From an uncultured Ruminococcus sp. (GTDB lineage: Bacteria; Bacillota; Clostridia; Oscillospirales; Acutalibacteraceae), in contig CACXGJ010000009.1 of NCBI GenBank assembly GCA_902767125.1, positions 1 through 11,376 of the forward strand: DNA of 11,376 nucleotides, given 5' to 3'. This document shows, piece by piece, positions 1 to 5,967 of the stretch; position 1 is the stretch's first letter, and every line of letters begins with the position of its first letter. The notes under the pieces are model-generated. The model made no database searches. It was not told where the DNA came from and saw only the letters and a list, made by a program, of their open reading frames with translations. Position numbers and translations under genes: made by a program.

Positions 1-71
1 AAATCGAGTTGCAGGAAGAAAAAATCAAAGTTATAAATCACAGGATACAGGACTTGGAGGGAAAGCCATGA
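1..71 (+). CDS. 3' end of a small phage protein upstream of the holin (partial)
   Basis: An open frame reads from base 3 to a TGA at 69-71 and encodes about 22 charged residues ending in NHRIQDLEGKP. The stop overlaps the holin start as ATGA, which is typical of translationally coupled phage lysis genes. The Glu/Lys/Gln-rich tail would suit a short helical or coiled-coil protein of the kind often encoded just before phage holins. Too little is present to name a family. The same stretch is also open in the holin's own frame, but that frame has no start codon here and the ribosome binding site points to base 68. Confidence 0.55.
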   Translation, partial: IELQEEKIKVINHRIQDLEGKP

Positions 72-271
72 AAAGTTGGATAAAAGCAGCAGGTATCAGA
101 GCCTTGAAGACTTTTGCTCAAACCATTGTTGCAACGGTCACAGTAGGCTCGGCGATCAATGAAATAAACTGGCTGAATGTCCTGTCGGTGTCGGCATTGG
201 CGGCTGTTTGCAGTCTGCTGACATCTGTGGCGGGACTTCCCGAACTGAAAGGAGAGAGTGAAAATGACTGA
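68..271 (+). CDS. Phage holin, r1t-like
   Basis: This 67-residue protein is a small holin that would make lesions in the cytoplasmic membrane so the endolysin encoded next can reach the cell wall. It has a short basic N-terminus (MKSWIKAAGIRALK), a first hydrophobic helix at about residues 15-32, a polar turn around NEINW, and a second helix at about 36-56 ending in TSVAGLPE. Length, two-helix layout and the LLTSVAGLPE-type ending match the r1t holin family. GGAGGG at 56-61 lies six bases before the ATG. The start overlaps the preceding stop (ATGA), and the 3' end overlaps the endolysin start by eight bases, so the lysis genes are translationally coupled. The family is assigned from memory, not by search. 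Confidence 0.85.
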   Translation: MKSWIKAAGIRALKTFAQTIVATVTVGSAINEINWLNVLSVSALAAVCSLLTSVAGLPELKGESEND

Positions 272-1142
272 CAGAGAAAAATTTTTGGAAAAAGCAAGAG
301 CATATATCGGTGTCAACGGATATTATGTTTGCATACAAAAAGCACGCTGGGAAAGTATAGTTGACTGGTGTGCATTGGCAGTATCGGTAATAATGCAGGA
401 CTGCGGATTTATTGGAAAGTATATTTATGCTGTTGAGGGTGGTGCAGGAACCATTCCACGATATTCCGACGGCAAATATGGTACATGGTTCAGAAAAGGC
501 GAAAAAACACCACAAGCAGGAGATTTGTTCTTTATGCGTTATGGTGACTACTCCAATGAGGATAAATATTATTGTTCCCATGTCGGAATTATCGAGGAAG
601 TCAATGGCAATACGCTTACAACTCTTGAGGGCAATGTTGACGGATATGGTTACAGTTGGGCGGCAACTTCCACATTCAAGCGTAAAACACGCTCTTTGAA
701 TGACTGGCAGGTGTACGCTTTTTACCGTCCTTTTTGGCAAGGTGAAATGAAAACTACTACAACAAGTAATACCAAGAAGACGGAAATTTATCAGACCACT
801 TCATCGGCAAAGGTTGACTTTATCGTCAAAATAAAAGCGGATGGTGGCTTGAATATCCGTCAGGGTGCGGGAACAAGTTACAGGATTCTCGGTGCGGTTC
901 CCGAAAATACTTTCCTTAAAGTCACACGTCAGACCTCGGGAAACGGATTTAAATGGGGGCTTGTCACATACGGATACATAACCGGTTGGATAGCACTCAA
1001 CTACACGGACAAAGTTACCGTTGAACAGCTTGCAAGAGATGTCATTGCAGGAAAATTCGGCAACGGTGAAACGAGAAAAGAAAAACTCGGTTCCATCTAT
1101 GACGAAGTGCAGAAAAAAGTAAATCAGATATACCTCAAATAA
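264..1142 (+). CDS. Phage endolysin: CHAP peptidase/amidase + SH3 + CW_7 wall-binding domain
   Basis: This 292-residue phage lysin cleaves peptidoglycan at the end of the lytic cycle. Residues 5-155 form a CHAP-type cysteine hydrolase. The likely nucleophile is Cys36 (DWCALAVS), with His106 (CSHVGII) and the EGN at 122-124 completing the active site. QAGDLFF at 85-90 is the usual strand before the His. Residues 160-185 are a Thr/Ser/Lys linker. Residues 187-247 are a bacterial SH3 domain (GLNIRQGAG, then GWIALNY). Residues 253-288 are one CW_7/Cpl-7 wall-binding repeat (LARDVIAGKFGNGETRKEKL). I chose ATG 264 over the in-frame GTG at 258 because GGAGAG at 251-256 is correctly spaced only for the ATG. 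There is no signal peptide, so export depends on the holin. It is the last phage gene before the chromosomal junction. Confidence 0.93.
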   Translation: MTDREKFLEKARAYIGVNGYYVCIQKARWESIVDWCALAVSVIMQDCGFIGKYIYAVEGGAGTIPRYSDGKYGTWFRKGEKTPQAGDLFFMRYGDYSNEDKYYCSHVGIIEEVNGNTLTTLEGNVDGYGYSWAATSTFKRKTRSLNDWQVYAFYRPFWQGEMKTTTTSNTKKTEIYQTTSSAKVDFIVKIKADGGLNIRQGAGTSYRILGAVPENTFLKVTRQTSGNGFKWGLVTYGYITGWIALNYTDKVTVEQLARDVIAGKFGNGETRKEKLGSIYDEVQKKVNQIYLK

Positions 1143-1143
1143 T

Positions 1144-1195
1144 AATACCGCCTGTAAGGACACCAAAATCCTCACAGGCGGTATTTATATATCTT
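1144..1195 (+). terminator. Intrinsic terminator of the phage lysis genes
   Basis: Arms AATACCGCCTGT (1144-1155) and ACAGGCGGTATT (1174-1185) are perfectly complementary. The stem continues inward through AGGA/TCCT with one mismatch. A T-rich run including TTTTT follows by about 1196. It starts one base after the endolysin stop. The left-pointing strand can form the same hairpin, and there it contains the stop of the truncated cotJC frame, so it may also end cotJ transcripts. Confidence 0.88.
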
Positions 1196-1300
1196 TTTAC
1201 AATACAGACCTCCGTATTGGCTTATTATTATTTTAGCCAATTTCGGATTAGTTTGCTTTATTTTTATTGGATACTGCAATTTCTTCTCATAAACCCACAT
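1172..1300 (-). pseudogene. cotJC: cotJC 5' fragment, interrupted by prophage
   Basis: CotJC is a spore coat protein of the manganese-catalase family, about 190 residues long. Here a 42-codon frame begins MWVYEKKLQYPIKI and continues NPKLAKIIISQYGG. This agrees closely with the CotJC N-terminus as I know it from Bacillus and clostridia. After Gly31 (codon ending at 1208) the similarity stops: the expected continuation of the DGELAASLRYL type is replaced by LYCKKIYKYRL and a TGA at 1172-1174 inside the phage terminator. A good ribosome binding site (GGGAGGG) lies eight bases before the ATG, and the gene starts 22 bases after the cotJB stop, as in the usual cotJABC operon. The 5' part is intact, and the phage lysis cassette starts where it ends. 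I infer that a prophage is integrated in cotJC, with the 3' part outside this window to the left. Confidence 0.9.
1200..1219. other. Putative prophage attachment junction in cotJC
   Basis: Similarity to CotJC ends near base 1208. The dyad CAATAC (1200-1205) - 8 bp - GTATTG (1214-1219) straddles this point. One arm is cotJC sequence (codons 28-29, Gln-Tyr) and the other lies on the phage side. Short imperfect inverted arms around a small central crossover are typical of serine-recombinase att sites. The exact core cannot be fixed without the other prophage end. Confidence 0.5.
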
Positions 1301-1322
1301 ATATCTATCCCTCCCATCCGTT

Positions 1323-1562
1323 TCAGTTCCACGGCCACGGATCCGCTATCCATGCCCATCTGTTGCCTGTTTCATTCATTGATGTAAGCGGTCCGAATTT
1401 CTCCTCGTACTCATTACGCAATTTCTCACTCTTTTCTTCATATTCCTTCAACGCCTTTGATGCCGATACATCATCAGGATGTGTATCAAGATATATATGA
1501 AGCTCCGTTACCGCAAAATCATATGACGAAAGCCGTCTTAACATTCGCTCTCTCTCATTCAT
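1323..1562 (-). CDS. cotJB: Spore coat protein CotJB
   Basis: This 79-residue protein is the second product of the cotJ operon, which contributes to the inner coat of the endospore and is made in the mother cell. The diagnostic features are all present: YDFAVTELHIYLDTHPDD at residues 14-31, a central Lys/Glu-rich helix, YEEKFGPL at about 53-60, and the aromatic tail WAWIADPWPWN. The ATG at 1562 is preferred over one 15 bases upstream because GGAGG sits eight bases before it. Its start overlaps the cotJA stop by eight bases, indicating translational coupling. Downstream, cotJC begins after 22 bases but is cut off by prophage DNA. Confidence 0.95.
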   Translation of the reverse strand: MNERERMLRRLSSYDFAVTELHIYLDTHPDDVSASKALKEYEEKSEKLRNEYEEKFGPLTSMNETGNRWAWIADPWPWN

Positions 1563-1752
1563 CTTTCTTTCCTCCATATGCCTTGAACGGCTTATTCAAT
1601 TCGGGAAACATTGTTCCCTGCTGTATGCCGTGTTCGGGAGAATACAGCTTCACCGCATTCTGATACGGCACATATGCCATTGCTACCGTGATATCCTTCG
1701 GCAACGGCTTTATAAAAAAATCTGAATTCTGAAGTTCCTTTATTACATCCAT
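1555..1752 (-). CDS. cotJA: Spore coat-associated protein CotJA
   Basis: This small 65-residue protein is the first gene of the cotJ coat operon. The family signature is visible: AYVPYQNAVKLYSPEHG around residues 27-43, followed by GTMFPELNKPF at 46-56. There is no signal peptide; coat proteins are deposited on the forespore from the mother-cell cytoplasm. An in-frame GTG at 1773 would add seven residues, but AAAGGGGA lies about ten bases before ATG 1752 and inside the longer version, so I prefer the ATG. A sporulation-type promoter candidate lies just upstream (1788-1817). Confidence 0.93.
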   Translation of the reverse strand: MDVIKELQNSDFFIKPLPKDITVAMAYVPYQNAVKLYSPEHGIQQGTMFPELNKPFKAYGGKKDE

Positions 1753-1787
1753 TTCAAAATTATCCCCTTTCACTTTTTCTTACATTA

Positions 1788-1817
1788 TATATTATGCAGA
1801 AGTCCATTCTGTGTCAC
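1788..1817 (-). promoter_or_regulatory. Candidate mother-cell sigma-K/E promoter of cotJ
   Basis: On the minus strand GCATAATATA (1797-1788) matches the sigma-K -10 pattern gCATAnnnTa. An AC (1814-1813), the only strongly conserved part of the sigma-K -35, lies 16 bases before CATA. It is about 35 bases upstream of the cotJA ATG. Sigma-E uses a similar CATA-type -10 and drives cotJ in Bacillus subtilis, so the exact sigma factor is uncertain. Confidence 0.45.
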
Positions 1818-1824
1818 AAAAATC

Positions 1825-1862
1825 AAAAAGTCACGGAAGATTTTTTTCTCCCGTGACTTTTT
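1825..1862 (-). terminator. Intrinsic terminator of the A-B-C operon
   Basis: Arms AAAAAGTCACGG (1825-1836) and CCGTGACTTTTT (1851-1862) are fully complementary. In the minus-strand RNA the stem extends inward through GGGAGA/UCUUCC with one G-U pair. The tail reads TTTTTGATTTTT. It begins a few bases after the stop at 1867 and separates this operon from cotJ. Confidence 0.9.
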
Positions 1863-1866
1863 ATTT

Positions 1867-2895
1867 TTAAGCAACTATATCCATAAGTAATTCATCGGCA
1901 TCATTCATTGTTTTATCTGCCTCAATCTTATTCACAGAATTGATACCATCATCTTCTTCGGCTTTAAGAACGAGATTCACCTTGCACATTTTATAAAGAA
2001 GTGCAACAAGCAATACTGTATTTTCAAGTGATTTCTGTTCAAACTTTGTAAACTTTTTCCAATCGGTTCTGTTCTCAATGTTGACAGCTTTATCTATAAC
2101 AGCAAAACTTCTGTCATAAACCCTTTTTACTTTTTTCAATGAATCAATATAATCACCGGCTGTATCTTTTAACTCATCAAGATATGTGCATATTTTTTCA
2201 ACCTTTTCTGTTTCTTCTTTTACTTGGTACCATGCTTCATCTGCTTTATCGGATAATTTTCCGCCCGTAAAGTTGAATATAATTCCTCCGACCAACAAAC
2301 CTACACCAAGTGTCGACGCTCCAAGTATTGCAGAACCCAGAGCCATTCCTCCGCCGCCTGCCGCCAATGCTCCTCCGCCCAAGGCTGCAAGTGTGGCATT
2401 TGTAGCTGCTGCACCGCTCAATGTTGCAATAGCTGTACCTGTCGAAGCTGTTCCCAATGCCATAACAGCTGCTGTCGTTGCACCTGCCGCCGCAAAGCCT
2501 CCTGCCGTACCGGCTGCCGCACCTCCCAATGCTCCGGCAACTGCTCCGGCAGCTACAGAAACTTCTTTGATTTTCTCCGGGTCGTATTTCGGCAAAGTTA
2601 CGTTATCTTTTTTATATGATTTAAATTCAGGTCTGTTTTGTATTTTTTCGATAGTATCGGAAAATTTTCCAAAACCCTTCAGTATATCTATTTCCAGCGT
2701 TCCAAGAGCATCCATTTTTGAAGTAGTCGATTCTGTGGCTTCATTATATTTTTTCATATTCTTATCGTGTCTGCACTGTGCAGCTTCCATGGTGTCCTTT
2801 GCATCTTTCATCTTGACACCTCCGTGTATTCCTGCACCTACTCCTCCTACTGCCGCAATGGCTGCTCCAATTCCCAATATCAATGGTAATGGCAT
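1867..2895 (-). CDS. Gly/Ala-rich membrane-inserting protein with helical arms, unknown function (protein C)
   Basis: I do not recognise a named family. The 342 residues divide into an N-terminal hydrophobic Gly-rich helix (4-27), a charged helical stretch (28-110), a roughly 95-residue core of Gly, Ala, Thr and hydrophobic residues (113-209, including TLSGAAATNATLAALGGG, an AAGGGGMALGSA run and LGVGLLVGGIIFNF), then a second helical/coiled-coil stretch (215-310) and an acidic tail. A long small-residue hydrophobic segment between two helical arms resembles glycine-zipper membrane hairpins and alpha-helical pore formers; this is a comparison of shape, not a homology claim. GAGGAGG lies seven bases before the ATG. 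The start overlaps the end of B by 16 bases, so C is the third gene of one operon. A strong terminator follows. Confidence 0.85.
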   Translation of the reverse strand: MPLPLILGIGAAIAAVGGVGAGIHGGVKMKDAKDTMEAAQCRHDKNMKKYNEATESTTSKMDALGTLEIDILKGFGKFSDTIEKIQNRPEFKSYKKDNVTLPKYDPEKIKEVSVAAGAVAGALGGAAAGTAGGFAAAGATTAAVMALGTASTGTAIATLSGAAATNATLAALGGGALAAGGGGMALGSAILGASTLGVGLLVGGIIFNFTGGKLSDKADEAWYQVKEETEKVEKICTYLDELKDTAGDYIDSLKKVKRVYDRSFAVIDKAVNIENRTDWKKFTKFEQKSLENTVLLVALLYKMCKVNLVLKAEEDDGINSVNKIEADKTMNDADELLMDIVA

Positions 2896-3149
2896 AAAAA
2901 CTCCTCCTCGTTTTTTAAAATTTCACACATTTTTTTATTTTCTTTATAATATTCTTCGAGAGTCATATACTCCGAGAAATATTTTTCATAACATTCATCT
3001 ACCCTGCAAAGCAAGGGTCTTTTATCATATATACTGCATAAATTTCCTTCAAGATAACGGCATACCCCGTCACCTCTGTTCAGCTCCGCATATATATCGG
3101 ATTTATCCAAATTTCGACAGCAGCAACCACACTTGTCACATTCAAACAT
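2880..3149 (-). CDS. YkgJ-type CxxCxxCC metal-binding protein (protein B)
   Basis: This 89-residue protein belongs to the zinc/iron-chelating CxxCxxCC (YkgJ-like) family. It shows Cys4-x2-Cys7-x2-Cys10-Cys11, with an extra Cys9, then Cys30, Cys38 and the typical IYDKRPLLCR ending at Cys48-Arg49. Further Cys occur at 53, 75 and 86. The family is thought to hold a metal ion or Fe-S cluster; a few members are linked to methylation or redox roles, but most have no defined function. The C-terminal 40 residues are acidic and probably helical. Its ATG shares one base with the TAA of gene A, and its end overlaps the start of C by 16 bases, so it is translated from the middle of a three-gene message. 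No membrane segment is seen, so a cytosolic partner or maturation factor for A or C is plausible. Confidence 0.88.
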   Translation of the reverse strand: MFECDKCGCCCRNLDKSDIYAELNRGDGVCRYLEGNLCSIYDKRPLLCRVDECYEKYFSEYMTLEEYYKENKKMCEILKNEEEFLCHYH

Positions 3150-4447
3150 TATTCAAATACCAGCCTCGCTTTTTTGTTTGACATATGCTCTCCAAAATCA
3201 CCCTGCCATGGCTTATTCCATCCCATTTTTTCAAACATATCGTTAAGATATACATTAAGCCCATCAACAGTATAATCTTCTTTAAAGCCGGCTGTCAACT
3301 TATTATATTCCTCTGTTTCTCGTTTGAACGCCGCTATGTCTATCTTTTCAAGCTCGCTTATATAATTTGAAAGTGCCGCATTTATCCTCTTATACGCTTC
3401 CAAAACCATTGCGTAGGTTTGAATACCAAGCCTTATAACGATCTCTTTTAATATCATCATTATCAACTTGAACCACGCTATCAAATTCAATCTCATAAAA
3501 AATGCCAACGCATTACCTCCGGAACGTATGAGAGCATCCAATCCATCCATAATACAGAGAGTTCCATTGCCGAACATAAGCATTATACGCAAATCAGGAT
3601 GGGTATTATTTGGAATACAGTCTTTTATATCATATCCGTATTCAAAATGCCTTCTCAATGCCCATATCAAACGAATACTCAAATCTGTTATCAAAATCGG
3701 AACTGCCATTGCCATACCAAATCGAAAATCATAACCTTCTGCAAATGCACGTCTTGCAATAGTTGCCAAATCCTGTTTGTCTTTGCCAACATTGAATTTG
3801 CCGAAATTACAAAACTGCAAAAGCTCATAAAACGGTATTGCAACTCCACTGCCACGCTTTGTTGCACCTGATGAACCTGCTACATCAGACATTACATGAC
3901 CGAACCAGTTAGCAATTCCGCAAAAAAGCTTTGCTATAAGATTTCCTCCATATAATTCCTGTGTTTTTGTATCAACAAAAATAATCTGTCCGTTTGCAAC
4001 AAATGCTGCCTTTGAAATAAATTGTGCAAGTATCGAAAAAAACAATCCTATAATATCCGGAGAATGTGCAAGAGACATCAAATGGTGATCCTTTGCACTC
4101 ATTACAAATTGCCCTCCGACATCAGCAGTATGTCTTTGGTCATAATTGACCGGAAATTTCTTTTCAAGAAATCCTATTGCACTTGCTGTTTTTCCATTAT
4201 CTTTCCACCCCAAAAGCTTTGCAAACTTCATTACCGCATTATCTGTCAATGTATCAGTCCACTTGACTAATTTGCTTGATGCAGGATCGCCCACAAGAAA
4301 TATATCTATTATTCCACCCAATGCACCACAGCCTATTGCCGCCAAATAATCCAGCTTATCACATTTATCATTAGATTTGAGCAGTTTTTTGCTGTCCTCG
4401 GAATTAACTAAAAGCATTTTCGCCGCATCTGCCGTACAACTTGACAT
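3149..4447 (-). CDS. Polytopic membrane protein with His/Asp motifs, unknown function (protein A)
   Basis: I cannot name a characterised family, though the sequence looks like a widespread conserved hypothetical. The 432 residues contain hydrophobic segments at about 34-53 (AAIGCGALGGIIDIFLVGDP), 131-150, 168-190, 244-265, 285-305 and 318-343, then a charged C-terminal region with predicted helices (350-390). Notable polar motifs at membrane borders are H106-TADVG, KDHHLMSLAHSPD (119-131), WFGHVMSDVAGSSG (181-194), EGYDFRFG (237-244) and DGLDAL (301-306). Paired His/Asp near helices suggest a metal site or a lipid or phosphate hydrolase, which is only inference. AGGAGGTG lies seven bases before the ATG. 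A consensus promoter precedes it, and the stop overlaps the ATG of B. It is the first gene of the operon. Confidence 0.88.
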   Translation of the reverse strand: MSSCTADAAKMLLVNSEDSKKLLKSNDKCDKLDYLAAIGCGALGGIIDIFLVGDPASSKLVKWTDTLTDNAVMKFAKLLGWKDNGKTASAIGFLEKKFPVNYDQRHTADVGGQFVMSAKDHHLMSLAHSPDIIGLFFSILAQFISKAAFVANGQIIFVDTKTQELYGGNLIAKLFCGIANWFGHVMSDVAGSSGATKRGSGVAIPFYELLQFCNFGKFNVGKDKQDLATIARRAFAEGYDFRFGMAMAVPILITDLSIRLIWALRRHFEYGYDIKDCIPNNTHPDLRIMLMFGNGTLCIMDGLDALIRSGGNALAFFMRLNLIAWFKLIMMILKEIVIRLGIQTYAMVLEAYKRINAALSNYISELEKIDIAAFKRETEEYNKLTAGFKEDYTVDGLNVYLNDMFEKMGWNKPWQGDFGEHMSNKKARLVFE

Positions 4448-4490
4448 TTTATCACACCTCCTGATATTAAAATCACTTTAATCATATTTT

Positions 4491-4519
4491 ATTATATCAA
4501 AAATAATGCTTATAGTCAA
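4491..4519 (-). promoter_or_regulatory. Consensus sigma-A promoter of the A-B-C operon
   Basis: On the minus strand TTGACT (4519-4514), a 17-base spacer and TATAAT (4496-4491) form a near-perfect vegetative promoter, 43 bases before gene A. The -35 overlaps the TGA stop of the WYL gene. The -35 and the first 13 spacer bases (TTGACTATAAGCATTATTT) recur exactly in the promoter of D (5978-5996), suggesting shared control. No terminator separates it from the WYL gene, so readthrough is possible. Confidence 0.85.
4501..4519. repeat. 19-bp promoter repeat, copy 1
   Basis: AAATAATGCTTATAGTCAA occurs here and again at 5978-5996 in the same orientation. In both places it covers the -35 and most of the spacer of a left-pointing promoter. 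The flanking bases differ on both sides, so the match is exactly 19 bp. Its inner part, ATAATGCTTAT, is a near-palindrome that could be an operator. Confidence 0.8.
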
Positions 4520-5487
4520 GATAAATCATAAATAATTTTCATTTTTTCGATTTCCTCTTTCATATCGTCAATAAGCATTTTAGGCGAAAGGACTTTTATC
4601 CATGATCCCTGACTCAACAAATACATGATAAGTCCCCTTCCGTAATTCACCTCCGCCGATATCAAACTTGTCCTGCCGCTTTTTCTTATAACTCTCGCTG
4701 TCGGTATCCTGTCAAGCACCGCCTGCACCGACAGACCTGTAAATTCAAACTCTATCCTTACCACCTCACCCGGAAACATAAACTGATTTTGTTTTCTGAA
4801 CTCTCCCTCATTAAATCTGTATTTTTTGCCATCTGTAAAAAAATCTCTGTTTTCACGGATATGCCTTATCCTGTCGATACGAAAATATTTCGCCTTTTCT
4901 GCTTCAGCATCATCATACGCTATCAAATAAAAATAGTATTCGCTGAACATTATCGAAGCAGGTCTTAATTTCCGTATTATCTCGCTTCTGTCCATCTTCA
5001 GATAAGTCACCGTGATATATCTCTTTTCCTCTATGCACTTTATTATCTGCCACAGATTTTCGATAACACTGTCACAATCCGAATGAACCTCACTGTAAAC
5101 ATTCATTTCCTTTCCGACTATATCCGTAAGAATATCCCTGTTCTGCAAGGTCGTGAATCCTTCGAGCTTCTGTATTATCGAAAGCATATCCTCCGAATTG
5201 AAGCACCTTGCTCCCAAAAGCACTTTCAGTATTGCAAACAGCTCTGAATTTTTCAACAGCTCATCACTTTTCAGGATATAGCTTTTCAGCTTGTTGGAAT
5301 AGACTATCTCTGCATAATTCATCAGCTCCTTATGCTCCGAGAGAAAGTTTTTTATACGGTTTATATCTCTGTTTATGGTCTTTACGCTTACATTGTAATT
5401 TTCCGCAAGACTCCTGCTATTGAACATCTCGCCCTTTATCAGCCTGTAGAATATTTCAAGCACCCTGTCCGAAACCATCTTTTCCAT
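4516..5487 (-). CDS. WYL-domain transcriptional regulator with DeoR-type HTH
   Basis: This 323-residue regulator has an N-terminal winged helix-turn-helix (residues 5-62; SRSLAENYNVSVKTINRDINRIKNFL is the helix pair), a helical linker, a WYL ligand-binding domain (about 155-212) and a WCX-type C-terminal extension (240-318, ending KVLSPKMLIDDMKEEIEKM). The WYL signature appears as LRPASIMFSEYYFYLIAYD and KYFRIDRI; the WYL tripeptide itself is FYL here. WYL proteins often sense nucleic acids or nucleotides and frequently control phage-defence or DNA-damage genes, which is family knowledge. The gene precedes the A-B-C operon on the same strand, and its stop codon lies within that operon's -35. 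GGTGGTGAG precedes the ATG. It is the prime candidate regulator of A-B-C and possibly of D. Confidence 0.93.
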   Translation of the reverse strand: MEKMVSDRVLEIFYRLIKGEMFNSRSLAENYNVSVKTINRDINRIKNFLSEHKELMNYAEIVYSNKLKSYILKSDELLKNSELFAILKVLLGARCFNSEDMLSIIQKLEGFTTLQNRDILTDIVGKEMNVYSEVHSDCDSVIENLWQIIKCIEEKRYITVTYLKMDRSEIIRKLRPASIMFSEYYFYLIAYDDAEAEKAKYFRIDRIRHIRENRDFFTDGKKYRFNEGEFRKQNQFMFPGEVVRIEFEFTGLSVQAVLDRIPTARVIRKSGRTSLISAEVNYGRGLIMYLLSQGSWIKVLSPKMLIDDMKEEIEKMKIIYDLS

Positions 5488-5506
5488 TCATCTCACCACC
5501 ATCACT

Positions 5507-5535
5507 ATTATATCACACATATATACCAAAAGTCA
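5507..5535 (-). promoter_or_regulatory. Extended -10 promoter of the WYL regulator
   Basis: On the minus strand TGATATAAT ends at 5507, giving a perfect TATAAT (5512-5507) with an upstream TG. A weak -35, TGACTT (5535-5530), sits 17 bases away within the arm of the preceding terminator. The -10 is about 20 bases before the ATG, so the leader is short. The 19-bp box of the A and D promoters is absent here. Confidence 0.6.
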
Positions 5536-5564
5536 CAGTAGACTTTGTTCTGCTGTGACTTTTT
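5528..5564 (-). terminator. Intrinsic terminator of the small membrane gene D
   Basis: Arms AAAAGTCACAGTAGA (5528-5542) and TCTGCTGTGACTTTT (5549-5563) pair over 15 bases with one G-U, leaving a six-base loop. The hairpin lies between the stop of D at 5605 and the WYL start. Its outer stem (AAAAGTCAC/GTGACTTTT) is the same as in the A-B-C terminator at 1825-1862. Confidence 0.85.
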
Positions 5565-5604
5565 CGGTAAAGAGGGTATTATGTACTAAATTACTTATAT
5601 TTTT

Positions 5605-5937
5605 TTACACCAGACCGGCTCTGTAAAGAAAAAAAAGAATTATACCAACAAAAATAACCGTCGCACATCCCATTTTATCATCTTTCTCATCAAACAATCC
5701 TTTTTTGGAACTTTTAACAAAATCAAAGGTTTTTTTGACAGCTATTCCTTTTTTGGCAAGGTCTATTGATTGCTTTACTTTTTTCAGAACCACAAACAGC
5801 ATGAATATCTCATCTACCACAGGAATTGGATCAATAATACATAAATCAATTATGAATAATATAATATTTATCGGCAATGACATTTTCCAGTAAATTACTC
5901 CAAAGACTATTGCAACTATGATTATTATAAAAGGCAT
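5605..5937 (-). CDS. Small membrane protein of unknown function (protein D)
   Basis: The 110 residues contain N-terminal hydrophobic segments (about 2-16 and 22-34), the motif IIDPIPVVDEI at 34-44, a hydrophobic stretch running into a basic amphipathic region (VLKKVKQSIDLAKKGIAVKK, 50-69), an acidic-basic patch (LFDEKDDKMG), and a C-terminal membrane helix (92-105). The PIPVVDE motif between membrane segments recalls the DUF1232/YkvA core (DLIPDFIPVLGYLDD type), but similarity is weak and I do not assign it. GGAGA lies nine bases before the ATG. The promoter shares a 19-bp segment with the A-B-C promoter and the terminator shares its outer stem with the A-B-C terminator, so D probably acts in the same response. 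Confidence 0.8.
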   Translation of the reverse strand: MPFIIIIVAIVFGVIYWKMSLPINIILFIIDLCIIDPIPVVDEIFMLFVVLKKVKQSIDLAKKGIAVKKTFDFVKSSKKGLFDEKDDKMGCATVIFVGIILFFLYRAGLV

Positions 5938-5967
5938 TTTTTCAATTCTCCGTTTTGTTTTTTCTTT

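Noticed and set aside
258..263. Earlier GTG start for the endolysin
   Set aside because: The GTG is almost against the Shine-Dalgarno sequence, while ATG 264 has normal spacing.
1200..1300. Stretch after cotJB as plain noncoding DNA
   Set aside because: Reading the minus strand gives a clear CotJC N-terminus with ribosome binding site, so the stretch is the start of an interrupted gene.
2186..3181. Long Pro/Ala-rich plus-strand open frame
   Set aside because: It is the antisense image of the Gly/Ala-rich protein C and part of protein B; it has no ribosome binding site and its composition is explained by the reverse strand.
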